A stretch of 8,919 bases of DNA from Acetobacteraceae bacterium. GTDB taxonomy: Bacteria; Pseudomonadota; Alphaproteobacteria; Acetobacterales; Acetobacteraceae. Location of the stretch: assembly GCA_947462945.1 (NCBI GenBank), contig CANHTE010000032.1, positions 1 to 8,919 on the forward strand. Reading direction: 5' to 3'. Both the position numbers and the translations under genes were made by a program. Under the pieces are notes generated by a model that worked only from the letters and a program-made list of their open reading frames with translations, had not been told where the DNA came from and did not search any database. Of the stretch, positions 1 through 7,434 are shown in pieces (the first letter of the stretch is position 1; each line of letters starts with the position of its first letter).

Positions 1-2
1 GT

Positions 3-1688
3 GGCCTGACGGAGGCGGTGGTTTTCGAGCCATTGCTGGGCCGCATCGTGGCCCATGCCGGGGTGAGTTCGGCCTTCATGCTCTCCCCCCCGCCCGATTG
101 GGCGATCGAGATCGCCACCGGCGGCGAAGTGGCCGTGGTGGCGGTGGAGGAGGAGAACCGGGTGCGCGCCATCATCGCACTTTTGCCCACCTCGGGCCTG
201 CAATTGATGATCGGCCGGCCGGTGGACAGCTCGGTGCTGGAGCATATGCAGCGGACCGAGCAGGCGGTCACCGCCTATCAGGCGCTGGATCGCAACCGGG
301 AGGGGTTGCAGATCACCTTCGTGATGATCTTTGCCATCGGCTCGCTGCTGGTGCTGCTGGCGGCCGTGCTGGTGGGCCTGGTGCTCGCCAATCAATTGGC
401 CGGCCCGATTTCGCGCCTGATCACGGCGGCCGAGCGGGTGCGCGGCGGTGATCTCTCGGTGCGGGTGGAGGAGGGGGATGGCGATGACGAAATCGGCTCC
501 CTCAGCCGCGCTTTCAACCGCATGACCAATCAGTTGGCCGGCCAGCGCAGCGAATTGCTGGAAGCCTATCGCCAGATCGCCGAGCGGCAGAATTTCACCG
601 AGGCCGTGCTGGGCGGCGTTTCCGCCGGGATCGTCGGCCTGGATCAGGAATTGCGCGTCAACCTGCCCAATCGCAGCGCCAGCCAGTTGCTGGGCCTGGA
701 GCTGGACCGCGAGATCGGCCGGCCGATGGCCGAGGTGGCACCCGAATTTGCGGGCCTGCTGGCGCAGCCCGGCAGCACGCGCACGGCGGAAATTCGCGTG
801 GGCCCACCCAATGCGCGCAAGACGCTGCTGGCCCGCCTCTCGCCCGAGATGGAAGGCCAGGGCCATGTGCTGACCTTTGACGACATTTCCGCCCTATTGA
901 CGGCGCAGCGCCAGGCGGCCTGGGCGGATGTGGCGCGCCGCATCGCGCATGAGATCAAGAACCCGCTCACCCCCATCCAGCTCAGTGCGGAGCGTTTGAA
1001 AAAGCGCTACCTCAAGCAGATCACCCATGACCCCGAGACCTTCACGGCCTGCACGGATACGATCGTGCGCCAGGTGGGCGATATCGGCCGCATGGTGGAT
1101 GAATTCAGCGCCTTCGCCCGCATGCCACAGCCGGTGATCCGCACCGAGGAAATGGGGCGGCTGGTGCGCGAGGCCCTGGTGCTGCAACAGCAATCGCGCC
1201 CCGAGATCGCCTGGATCACGCAATTGCCGGAGCAGAAGCTGCATGTCGCCTGCGACAGGCGGCTGATCAATCAGGCGCTGACGAACCTGTTGAACAATGC
1301 GGCCGATGCCATCGCCATGCGCGCCCAGCGCGATGCCGAGGCTGGCCTTGCCCCCGAGCGGCCGCTCGGCCATATCCGCGTGGGCTTGTCGCCCGCAGGG
1401 GAAAAGCTGATCATCTCGGTGGAAGATGACGGAATTGGCCTGCCGGAAGGCGACCAGCGGGACCGTCTGACCGAGCCTTATGTGACGCACAAGACAAAGG
1501 GAACCGGCCTTGGTCTCGCGATCGTGAAGAAAATCATGGAGGATCACCGCGGCAGCATCCAGCTGAGCGATGCGCTGCAAGGTCAGGGTGCCCGCGCCGA
1601 ATTGATCCTGCCCGTCCTGGAGCCCGAGGCGGTTCTATCCGGGGCGGAAACAGGCCCAGGAATGGAGGAGCACGGCCATGGCGCATGA
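3..1688 (+). CDS. ntrY: NtrY sensor histidine kinase, 3' part (5' end outside window)
   Basis: Membrane sensor kinase that phosphorylates NtrX, linked in alphaproteobacteria to nitrogen and redox/envelope responses. The frame is open from the window edge, so the GTG at 18 is probably internal. Counting from that GTG, residues 1-98 look like the end of the periplasmic sensor domain. A transmembrane helix follows at about 99-124, then a HAMP domain at about 122-177. A PAS domain starts near 191 and carries the NtrY-typical VNLPNRSA stretch at 214-221. The H box is RRIAHEIKNPL with the phospho-acceptor H311 (codon 948-950). The N box is NQALTNLLNNAAD (418-430), G1 is DDGIGL (470-475) and G2 is GTGLGLAIV (495-503). 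All catalytic boxes are intact. The gene overlaps ntrX by 11 bp, so the two are surely co-translated. The N-terminal membrane segments lie upstream of the window. Family assignment is secure; the signal sensed cannot be read from the sequence. Confidence 0.95.
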   Translation, partial: GLTEAVVFEPLLGRIVAHAGVSSAFMLSPPPDWAIEIATGGEVAVVAVEEENRVRAIIALLPTSGLQLMIGRPVDSSVLEHMQRTEQAVTAYQALDRNREGLQITFVMIFAIGSLLVLLAAVLVGLVLANQLAGPISRLITAAERVRGGDLSVRVEEGDGDDEIGSLSRAFNRMTNQLAGQRSELLEAYRQIAERQNFTEAVLGGVSAGIVGLDQELRVNLPNRSASQLLGLELDREIGRPMAEVAPEFAGLLAQPGSTRTAEIRVGPPNARKTLLARLSPEMEGQGHVLTFDDISALLTAQRQAAWADVARRIAHEIKNPLTPIQLSAERLKKRYLKQITHDPETFTACTDTIVRQVGDIGRMVDEFSAFARMPQPVIRTEEMGRLVREALVLQQQSRPEIAWITQLPEQKLHVACDRRLINQALTNLLNNAADAIAMRAQRDAEAGLAPERPLGHIRVGLSPAGEKLIISVEDDGIGLPEGDQRDRLTEPYVTHKTKGTGLGLAIVKKIMEDHRGSIQLSDALQGQGARAELILPVLEPEAVLSGAETGPGMEEHGHGA

Positions 1689-3072
1689 CATCCTGATCGT
1701 GGATGACGAGCCGGACATCCGCAGCCTGATTGACGGCATCCTGAGCGATGAAGGCTATGAGACCCGCCAGGCGCATAATTCTGACAGCGCCATCGCGCAT
1801 TTCCGCGCGCGCCGCCCCTCGCTCGTGATCCTGGATATCTGGCTGGCGAATTCGCGGCTGGATGGGTTGGGCATCCTGGATGCGCTGCATCGCGAGGAGC
1901 CGCATGTGCCCTGCGTGATGATCTCGGGCCATGGCACCATCGAGACGGCGGTGCAGGCGATCCAGCAGGGCGCCTATGATTTCATCGAGAAACCCTTCAA
2001 GAGCGACAGGCTGCTTTTCATCGTGGCGCGTGCGCTGGAGGCCGCAAAGCTCCAGCGCGAGATCAGCGATTTGCGGCTGCGCGCAGGCTCGGAAGCCGAA
2101 TTGATCGGCAATTCCGCCGCCATGGCGCAAATCCGCTCGGCCATTGAGCGCGTGGCGCCGACCAATTCGCGCGTGCTGATCACGGGGCCCGCGGGCTGTG
2201 GCAAGGAAGTGGCGGCGCGGATGCTGCATGCCCGCTCACGCCGCGCCGATGGCCCCTTCATCGCGCTGAACTGCGCGACGCTGGACCCCGCCCGGATCGA
2301 GGAGGAGTTGTTCGGCGTGGAGCCGCGCGGCGACCAGCCCCGCCGCGCCGGCACGCTGGAGCGCGCCCATGGTGGCACGCTGCTGCTGGACGAGGTGTAC
2401 GACATGCCGCTGGAAACCCAGGGCAAGATCGTCCGTGCCCTGCAGGAACAGGGCTTCGAGCGCATTGGCGGCGCCACGCGGGTGAAGGTGGATGTGCGCG
2501 TCATCGCCACCAGCAACCGGGATTTGCAGGCCGAGATCACGGCCGGGCGCTTCCGGGAGGATTTGTTCTACCGGCTTTCGGTCGTGCCGCTGCGCATGCC
2601 CGCGCTGCGTGACCGGCGGGAGGATGTGCCCGCCCTGGCCCGGCATTTCATGGCGCGCTCCATCGAGACCTCGGGCCTCGCGCCGCGCAGCCTGGCCGAG
2701 GACACCATCGCCGCCCTGCAAACCCATGATTGGCCGGGCAATGTGCGGCAGTTGCGCAACCTGATGGATTGGCTGCTGATCATGACGCCCGGGGATACCG
2801 GCGCCCCCATCCGCGCCGAATCCCTGCCGCCCGAAATCGTCTCCGCCGCGCCATCCATGCTGCGGCTGGACCGTTCCAGCGAGATCATGACACTGCCGCT
2901 GCGTGACGCGCGTGAGGCGTTTGAGCGGCAATATCTGGAGGCGCAGCTTCTGCGCTTCGGGGGGAATATCAGCCGCACTGCCAATTTCGTCGGCATGGAG
3001 CGCAGCGCCTTGCACCGGAAGTTGAAATTCCTGGGTGTTCAGGCGGAAGACAGGGCCTCCGGGACCGCCTAG
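1678..3072 (+). CDS. ntrX: NtrX response regulator (AAA+/Fis type, no GAFTGA loop)
   Basis: DNA-binding partner of NtrY, 464 residues, near full family length. The receiver domain (about 1-120) has the acidic pair D9/D10, the phosphorylation site D53 in LVILDIW, S83 and K105. The AAA+ domain has Walker A GPAGCGKE (170-177), Walker B TLLLDE (234-239), and the conserved FREDLFYRLSVVPLRMPALRDR region with arginine-finger candidates. The Fis-type helix-turn-helix at the C-terminus contains NISRTANFVGMERSALHRKL. The loop between ELFG and the next helix (about 214-226) lacks GAFTGA and is about three residues shorter than in NtrC, so contact with sigma-54 is doubtful. The ATG at 1678 is set by GGAGGAG at 1664-1670, 7 nt upstream. 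The 11-bp overlap with ntrY supports coupled translation. Its targets cannot be read from this window. Confidence 0.95.
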   Translation: MAHDILIVDDEPDIRSLIDGILSDEGYETRQAHNSDSAIAHFRARRPSLVILDIWLANSRLDGLGILDALHREEPHVPCVMISGHGTIETAVQAIQQGAYDFIEKPFKSDRLLFIVARALEAAKLQREISDLRLRAGSEAELIGNSAAMAQIRSAIERVAPTNSRVLITGPAGCGKEVAARMLHARSRRADGPFIALNCATLDPARIEEELFGVEPRGDQPRRAGTLERAHGGTLLLDEVYDMPLETQGKIVRALQEQGFERIGGATRVKVDVRVIATSNRDLQAEITAGRFREDLFYRLSVVPLRMPALRDRREDVPALARHFMARSIETSGLAPRSLAEDTIAALQTHDWPGNVRQLRNLMDWLLIMTPGDTGAPIRAESLPPEIVSAAPSMLRLDRSSEIMTLPLRDAREAFERQYLEAQLLRFGGNISRTANFVGMERSALHRKLKFLGVQAEDRASGTA

Positions 3073-3081
3073 TCTTTCGCC

Positions 3082-3954
3082 ATGTCGAAAATCGCTTACG
3101 TGAATGGTACCTATCTGCCGCAGGGCCAGGCCTCGGTGAATATCGAGGATCGCGGCTATCAATTCGGTGATGGCATCTATGAGGTGGTGCACCTGTATCG
3201 GGGCCGCTTCGTGGATGAGGCGCGCCACCTGGACCGGCTGGAGCGTTCGCTCGGCGAAATCCATCTGCCCATGCCCATGCCGCGCGCGGCCTTGCGCATG
3301 GTGCTGATGGAAGTGGCCCGCCGCAACCGCGTGCAGGACGGCCTGCTCTACATGCAGGTGACGCGCGGCGTGGCCCGGCGGGACCACGCCTTTCCGCGCG
3401 TGCCGGTGCCGGTCTCGCTCGTGGTCACGATTCGCCACATCCCGCCCTACCCCAAGGATGTGGAGCGCTGGACCATCTCGGCCATCACGCACCCTGATCT
3501 CCGCTGGGCGCGGCGTGACATCAAGAGCGTCAATCTGCTGCCCAATGTGCTGGCCCGGCAGGCAGCGCGCGAAGCCGGCGCGGCGGAGGCCATCCTCTAT
3601 GACGAGGCCACCGGCATGGTCACCGAAGGTGCCGCCACCAGCTTCTGGATCGTTGATGCGGCCGGCGTGCTGCGCACCCGCCATCTGGACCAGGTCATTT
3701 TACCCGGCTGCACCCGTGGCGCGCTGATCGCCGAGATGGAGGCGGAGGGCATCCCCCATAGCCTCGCTCCCTTCAGCCTGGAGGAGTTGCGCGGCGCGCG
3801 TGAGGCCTTCCTGACCTCGGCCACCTCCTTCGTGAAGCCCATCCTGCGGATTGACGGGCAGGATGTGGGGGATGGGAAGGTGGGGCCCGTGACGCGGCGG
3901 CTATTCGACCTGTTTTCGCGCCATGTGCATGCCGGCTTGGGAAATTCCCAATGA
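3082..3954 (+). CDS. dat: D-amino-acid transaminase (PLP fold type IV)
   Basis: Predicted cytosolic enzyme that swaps the amino group between D-alanine or other D-amino acids and 2-oxo acids, giving for example D-glutamate. It has 290 residues, usual for the class IV family. K148 in DIKSVNLLPN is the expected Schiff-base lysine. E182 in VTEGAATSF should pair with the PLP ring nitrogen. Y33 (GDGIYEVV) and the R100-x-H102 pair match residues that bind the substrate carboxylate in Bacillus D-amino-acid transaminase, which favours D-substrates over the branched-chain L-enzyme. ILPGCTR (about 220) and TSATSFVKPI (about 254) are also family motifs. The ATG lies 9 bp after the ntrX stop without a clear Shine-Dalgarno, so read-through or re-initiation from ntrX is likely. 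It overlaps the next gene by ATGA. A branched-chain or aminodeoxychorismate lyase role is less likely but not excluded. Confidence 0.88.
   Translation: MSKIAYVNGTYLPQGQASVNIEDRGYQFGDGIYEVVHLYRGRFVDEARHLDRLERSLGEIHLPMPMPRAALRMVLMEVARRNRVQDGLLYMQVTRGVARRDHAFPRVPVPVSLVVTIRHIPPYPKDVERWTISAITHPDLRWARRDIKSVNLLPNVLARQAAREAGAAEAILYDEATGMVTEGAATSFWIVDAAGVLRTRHLDQVILPGCTRGALIAEMEAEGIPHSLAPFSLEELRGAREAFLTSATSFVKPILRIDGQDVGDGKVGPVTRRLFDLFSRHVHAGLGNSQ
3937..3951. repeat. 15-bp perfect palindrome at the dat/HAD junction
   Basis: TTGGGAAATTCCCAA is a perfect odd-length dyad centred on 3944. Its last A is the first base of the HAD start codon. It codes for the C-terminus of the transaminase. It is too tight for a stable RNA hairpin (a loop of 3 leaves only 6 pairs), and could be a protein-binding dyad or chance. 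Confidence 0.4.
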
Positions 3955-4595
3955 CCCGCCCCACCGCCATCCTGTTTGATTGGGACAACACGCTGATTGA
4001 TGGTTGGGCGGCCATCGAAGCGGGGCTGAATGCCGCCTTCGCGGCCTTCGGCAAGCCTGCCTGGACGCGGGAGCAGGTGCTGGCCAATGTCCGCAAATCT
4101 CTGCGCGACAGCTTCCCCGAGCATTTCGGCCATGAGTGGGAGCGCGCGCGGGATGTTTTTTATGAGGCGGTGCAGGCCACGCATCTGGAGGTGATACGCC
4201 CCTTGCCGGCCACGCTCGGCATGCTGGATGCACTCACGCATCTGCCGCTGGGCGTCGTCTCCAACAAGCAGGGCCGATTGCTGCGGGCGGAGGCTCAGCA
4301 TCTGGGCTGGGTGCCGCGTTTCGGGGCAATTGTGGGCGCGGGGGATGCCGTGGCGGACAAGCCCTCCGGCGCGCCGCTGCATATGGCATTGCAGGGCATG
4401 GGCCTCTCCGCCGGGCCACATATCTGGTATGTTGGCGATACCGCGATTGACATGCAGGCGGCGCGCGCAGCGGGCTGTGTGGCGGTTCTGCTGGGCGATG
4501 CAGCGCATGATGGTGGCATCGCCGCCTGTGCGCCGGACATGGTGTTTGCAGATGGCGTGCAACTTGCAAGCCGGGTCCACGCTCTGGACAAGTGA
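3951..4595 (+). CDS. HAD-superfamily phosphatase, phosphoglycolate phosphatase-like
   Basis: A 214-residue soluble HAD hydrolase with a helical cap inserted after motif I (subclass I, about residues 16-90). Motif I is DWDNT with nucleophile D10 and acid/base D12, the pattern of phosphatases. Motif II is S104-N105-K. The motif III lysine is K137 in ADKPSG. Motif IV is VGDTAIDM with D163 and D167. The whole active site is therefore intact. The closest well-known type is phosphoglycolate phosphatase (Gph), but small HAD phosphatases are promiscuous and the natural substrate cannot be read from the sequence. The ATG overlaps the dat stop as ATGA, so the two are translationally coupled; a role in clearing a phosphorylated metabolite is possible but unproven. 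A 91-bp gap then separates it from hfq. Its start codon sits at the end of a 15-bp palindrome. Confidence 0.85.
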   Translation: MTRPTAILFDWDNTLIDGWAAIEAGLNAAFAAFGKPAWTREQVLANVRKSLRDSFPEHFGHEWERARDVFYEAVQATHLEVIRPLPATLGMLDALTHLPLGVVSNKQGRLLRAEAQHLGWVPRFGAIVGAGDAVADKPSGAPLHMALQGMGLSAGPHIWYVGDTAIDMQAARAAGCVAVLLGDAAHDGGIAACAPDMVFADGVQLASRVHALDK

Positions 4596-4686
4596 TCCGG
4601 GACGCCCGACATTCCCCATTGGCAAGGCGACGGGCCAAACCTGTCTGAAACAGGTGCCCGCGACCAAAAAAAAGAAGGAGGCCGTG
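4596..4686 (+). promoter_or_regulatory. hfq leader: small inverted repeat, A-tract and ribosome binding site
   Basis: This 91-bp gap is the only sizeable non-coding stretch in the plus-strand run. It holds a 6-bp inverted repeat, ACCTGT (4639-4644) and ACAGGT (4650-4655), around a 5-nt loop. Then comes a run of eight A (4666-4673) leading into GAAGGAGG (4674-4681), which ends 5 nt before the hfq ATG. The tract from 4666 reads as consecutive A-R-N triplets (AAA AAA AAG AAG), the type of sequence the distal face of Hfq binds, so autoregulation is plausible. TTGGCA at 4619-4624 could be a -35 box, but no convincing -10 follows. A promoter for hfq is likely here by position only. Confidence 0.5.
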
Positions 4687-5013
4687 ATGGCCGAGAAATC
4701 CCAGAACGTGCAGGACGTGTTCCTGAACCACGTTCGCAAAAGCAAAACTCCGGTGACGGTGTTTCTCGTCAATGGCGTCAAACTCCAGGGCATCATCACC
4801 TGGTTCGACAACTTCTCCGTGCTGCTGCGGCGGGACGGACATACGCAGCTTGTCTATAAGCACGCCATCAGCACGGTGATGCCGGGCGCGCCCATCATGC
4901 TGTTCGATCCCCAGGCACCGGGCGCCGTGGCCACACCGCCGGCTGGTGCCGCGCCGGCGCGGGAGTCCACCCTCACCATGTCTCGGGAGCCAGCCACTGC
5001 CCGCGAAGAGTGA
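4687..5013 (+). CDS. hfq: RNA chaperone Hfq
   Basis: Hexameric Sm-like protein that binds sRNAs and mRNAs and promotes their pairing; cytosolic. It has 108 residues. The Sm1 core is [19 protein letters not shown] (12-30) followed by VKLQG, and Sm2 is LVYKHAIST (55-63). Proximal-face residues Q9, D10 and K58 correspond to E. coli Q8, D9 and K56; F26 takes the place of the distal-face Y25. The rim carries R17/K18/K20. After the core (about 75) follows a tail of some 30 residues rich in Ala and Pro that ends acidic (REE). The ATG at 4687 is chosen because of the strong AAGGAG 6 nt upstream and because family members begin [10 protein letters not shown]. The frame is open further upstream to 4228, and a GTG sits at 4684, but neither is needed. 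The last 68 bases may overlap the start of hflX. Confidence 0.97.
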   Translation: MAEKSQNVQDVFLNHVRKSKTPVTVFLVNGVKLQGIITWFDNFSVLLRRDGHTQLVYKHAISTVMPGAPIMLFDPQAPGAVATPPAGAAPARESTLTMSREPATAREE

Positions 5014-6325
5014 AGACGTCGCGGCGGCGCCGACGCGCGCCGCCGTCATTTTGCCGTTCGAGCGCGCGCAGCGCTCGAACATCCTGGAATTCGCCCCCAC
5101 AGGCGGCCTGCCGCGCGCGGCCGAGGCGCGCCTGGCCGAGGCTGTGGGGCTTGCCGCTTCCATCGGCGTGATGATCGTCCATTCGGCCATCCATCCGCTG
5201 CGCCAGCGCCGCCCTTCCACCCTGCTGGGCGAAGGGCAGGTCGAGATGGTGAAGCAGGCCCTGGAGGAGCAGGGGGCCACGCTCGTCATCGTGGATGCGG
5301 CCCTCACCCCCGTGCAGCAGCGCAATCTGGAGCGCGACTGGGGGGCGAAGGTGATTGACCGCACCGGCCTCATTCTCGAAATCTTCGGGGAGCGCGCCCG
5401 CACGCGGGAAGGCACGCTGCAGGTCGAACTCGCGCATCTGGAATATCAGCGCACGCGGCTTGTCCGCTCCTGGACGCATTTGGAGCGGCAGCGCGGTGGC
5501 TTCGGCTTCCTGGGCGGGCCTGGCGAAAGCCAGATCGAAATCGACCGCCGTTTGATCGGTGAGCGCATCATCAAGCTCAAGCGCGAATTGGAGCAGGTGC
5601 GCCGCACCCGGGGCCTGCACCGCAAGGCGCGGGAGCGCGTGCCCTTCCCGGTGATTGCGCTGGTGGGCTATACCAATGCGGGCAAATCCACGCTGTTCAA
5701 CGCGCTGACCGGCGCCACGGTCTATGCCCAGGATCAGCTCTTTGCCACGCTGGACCCGACGATGCGGCAGATCACCCTGCCCTCGGGCCGGCATGCCATC
5801 CTCTCGGACACGGTCGGCTTCATCAGCGACCTGCCGACGCAGCTGATCGAAGCCTTCCGCGCCACCCTGGAGGAGGTCGCGGCGGCCGACATCATCCTGC
5901 ATGTGCGCGATGTGGCGCATCCCGACAGCACGGCCCAGCGCAATGACGTGAATGCCGTGCTGGACGAGATGACCGAAGGCCCGGAGGCGGCGCTGGATGG
6001 CGGCTGGCGCGGCCGCTGCCTGGAAGTGCTGAACAAGGCCGATCTCCTGGGCGGGCCTGAGGCCATAGCCTCACGCGCGGCCGGCGGACTGGCCGTCTCG
6101 GCGCTGACGGGGGAGGGGCTGGAAGCATTGCGCGAAACGCTCGATGCCCGGCTTTCGGAGAGCATGGTGACCGAACACTTCGAATTGCCGAGCGAAGATG
6201 GCTCGCGCCTTGCCTGGCTGTATCGCCATGGCGAGGTGCTGGAACGGCGCGACGAGGAGGGCAGCATTTACCTCACCGTCCGCATTTCGCCGGCCAATCG
6301 CGGGCGTTATGGGCTGCTGGCGTGA
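4946..6325 (+). CDS. hflX: GTPase HflX (start uncertain)
   Basis: Ribosome-associated GTPase of the Obg-HflX class, known in other bacteria to split stalled or stress-inactivated 70S ribosomes. It has 459 residues if the GTG at 4946 is used. The N-terminal HflX domain includes [12 protein letters not shown] (89-100) and [12 protein letters not shown]. The linker has the family signature [18 protein letters not shown] (185-202). In the GTPase domain, G1 is GYTNAGKS (241-248), switch I has ATLDPT (267-272), G3 is DTVGF (288-292), G4 is NKAD (363-366) and G5 is SAL (385-387). The start is unclear. There is no in-frame ATG upstream of the conserved region. The GTG at 4946 lies within hfq and has no obvious Shine-Dalgarno. 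A CTG at 4997 has GGGAG 7 nt upstream. The conserved protein begins near PTRAAVILP (about 5030). The stop overlaps the next gene as GTGA. Confidence 0.93.
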   Translation: MPRRRGSPPSPCLGSQPLPAKSEDVAAAPTRAAVILPFERAQRSNILEFAPTGGLPRAAEARLAEAVGLAASIGVMIVHSAIHPLRQRRPSTLLGEGQVEMVKQALEEQGATLVIVDAALTPVQQRNLERDWGAKVIDRTGLILEIFGERARTREGTLQVELAHLEYQRTRLVRSWTHLERQRGGFGFLGGPGESQIEIDRRLIGERIIKLKRELEQVRRTRGLHRKARERVPFPVIALVGYTNAGKSTLFNALTGATVYAQDQLFATLDPTMRQITLPSGRHAILSDTVGFISDLPTQLIEAFRATLEEVAAADIILHVRDVAHPDSTAQRNDVNAVLDEMTEGPEAALDGGWRGRCLEVLNKADLLGGPEAIASRAAGGLAVSALTGEGLEALRETLDARLSESMVTEHFELPSEDGSRLAWLYRHGEVLERRDEEGSIYLTVRISPANRGRYGLLA

Positions 6326-7152
6326 GGATTTCCGCGGCCCAGGCCAGTGAGATCGCGGCCGTGCTGCGTGAGGCGGCGCGGCTGGATATCCTGCCGCGCT
6401 TCCGCAAGCTCGCCAGTGGCGATATCCGCACCAAATCCAGCCCGCTCGATCTGGTCACCGAGGCGGATGAGGCGGCCGAGCGCCGTCTGACAGCAGCCCT
6501 GGCGGCCCGCTTCCCCCAGGCCATGATCCTGGGAGAGGAGGCGGCCGCGGCTGATCCTGCCCTGCTGACCCGCATGCTGGATGCGGAGCTGTGCTTCATC
6601 ATTGACCCGGTGGATGGCACGGCGAATTTTGCGGCGGGTGTGCCGCTTTTTGGCGTGATGCTGGCGGCGGTGCATCAGGGCGAGACCATTGCCGGCTGGA
6701 TCCATGATCCGATGGGCGATGACACGGTGATCGCCTTGCGCGGCGAGGGCGCCTGGGTGGAAACCGCCGCGGGCGGCCGCCAGGATTGCCGCGTGGCACG
6801 ACCCGCACCGCTGGGCAGCATGGTGGGGGCAATTTCCTGGGGCTATCTGCCGCCGGAGCACAAAATGCAGCTGCTGCCCCGATTGGCGCAGTTGGCTGGC
6901 ACACTGAATTTTCGTTGTGCCGCGCATGAGTATCGCCTGGCCGCAACGGGCGGGCTGCATGCGCTGTTCTACAACAAGCTTATGCCCTGGGATCACGCGG
7001 CCGGCGTGCTGATCCATGCCGAGGCGGGTGGCTATGCCGCGCAATTCGATGGCAGTCCCTATTCCCCCCGCAAGCATGCGGGGGGGCTGATCTGTGTGCC
7101 CGACCAGACGGGCTGGCAGGCGCTGCGCGAAGGTTTGCTCGGCAGCGCCTGA
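6322..7152 (+). CDS. Inositol monophosphatase-family phosphatase
   Basis: Mg-dependent phosphatase of the IMPase/FBPase fold, 276 residues, the usual length. Metal and catalytic residues are all visible: K38 in RTKSS, VTEAD (45-49), GEE (71-73), the DPVDGT motif (95-100) with D95 and D98, and WDHAAG (223-228) with D224. E203 in AHEYRL lies in the substrate region. The family covers myo-inositol-1-phosphatase (SuhB), histidinol-phosphatase (HisN) and 3'(2'),5'-bisphosphate nucleotidase (CysQ). The sequence alone does not decide between them, and no his, cys or inositol genes are nearby. The GTG start at 6322 overlaps the hflX stop as GTGA, so translation is probably coupled. A later start is not supported because the helix before RTKSS is part of the fold. 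The stop lies 9 bp from that of the convergent lipoprotein gene. Confidence 0.87.
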   Translation: MRISAAQASEIAAVLREAARLDILPRFRKLASGDIRTKSSPLDLVTEADEAAERRLTAALAARFPQAMILGEEAAAADPALLTRMLDAELCFIIDPVDGTANFAAGVPLFGVMLAAVHQGETIAGWIHDPMGDDTVIALRGEGAWVETAAGGRQDCRVARPAPLGSMVGAISWGYLPPEHKMQLLPRLAQLAGTLNFRCAAHEYRLAATGGLHALFYNKLMPWDHAAGVLIHAEAGGYAAQFDGSPYSPRKHAGGLICVPDQTGWQALREGLLGSA

Positions 7153-7161
7153 CCCTTCGGC

Positions 7162-7434
7162 TTAGTAGCGCCGGTCGTATCCGCGATTGCCGCGATTGCC
7201 GCCATAGCCGCGCTGCTGTTGGGACTGGTCATAAAGGTAGCCGCCGGCGCCGCCGACGCCCGCGCCGAGCAGCGCGCCCAGCCCCGCATTGCCGCTGAAG
7301 GAACCGATGATGCCGCCCAGCGCGCCGCCGCCCAGCGCGCCCGTCGCGGTGCGTTGCTGCGTCTGATTCAGGCCGGCACAGCCGGAGAGGGCGATCCCCG
7401 CGATCAGCAGAATGGCCGTGGAAAATCGGCGCAT
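7162..7434 (-). CDS. Glycine-zipper outer-membrane lipoprotein
   Basis: Small lipoprotein, 90 residues. MRRFSTAILLIAGIALSGC is a lipoprotein signal peptide with lipobox LSGC and C19 as the acylated residue. A glycine zipper follows at about 28-62, GALGGGALGGIIG and then GLGALLGAGVGGAGG, as in the 17-kDa antigen/OmpA-like glycine-zipper group. These helices are thought to pack in or against membranes. The tail is rich in Gln, Gly, Arg and Tyr (QQQRGYGGNRGNRGYDRRY) and contains a 9-bp tandem repeat. The start at 7434 is chosen over an upstream ATG at 7470 because AAGGAGG (7443-7449) lies 8 nt before it and because the signal peptide then has a normal length. Its ATG overlaps the stop of the upstream Rap1a-like gene by one base (TGATG), so the pair is coupled. 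Precise function is unknown. Confidence 0.82.
   Translation of the reverse strand: MRRFSTAILLIAGIALSGCAGLNQTQQRTATGALGGGALGGIIGSFSGNAGLGALLGAGVGGAGGYLYDQSQQQRGYGGNRGNRGYDRRY
7182..7199. repeat. Two tandem copies of a 9-bp unit in the lipoprotein tail
   Basis: CGCGATTGC occurs twice head to tail (7182-7190, 7191-7199) and encodes the repeated Gly-Asn-Arg step near the C-terminus. A third, degenerate copy (CGCCATAGC) follows at 7200-7208. Such units can change copy number by slippage. Confidence 0.6.

Noticed and set aside
2236..3684. 482-residue open frame on the minus strand opposite ntrX and dat
   Set aside because: It lies antisense to two clear genes, is rich in His/Gly/Arg/Ala as expected from a GC-rich shadow frame, crosses a gene boundary and shows no domain.
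4639..4655. Small inverted repeat before hfq as a terminator of the HAD gene
   Set aside because: Only six pairs, no T-run on the plus strand and too weak to call; mentioned only in the leader description.
4228..4686. In-frame upstream extension of hfq to 4228
   Set aside because: The extension overlaps the HAD gene, is rich in Cys/Trp/Arg like a shadow frame, and the strong ribosome binding site and the family N-terminus place the start at 4687.
4234..5415. 393-residue minus-strand open frame opposite the HAD gene, hfq and hflX
   Set aside because: It spans three well-supported genes on the other strand, has low-complexity composition and no recognisable motif.
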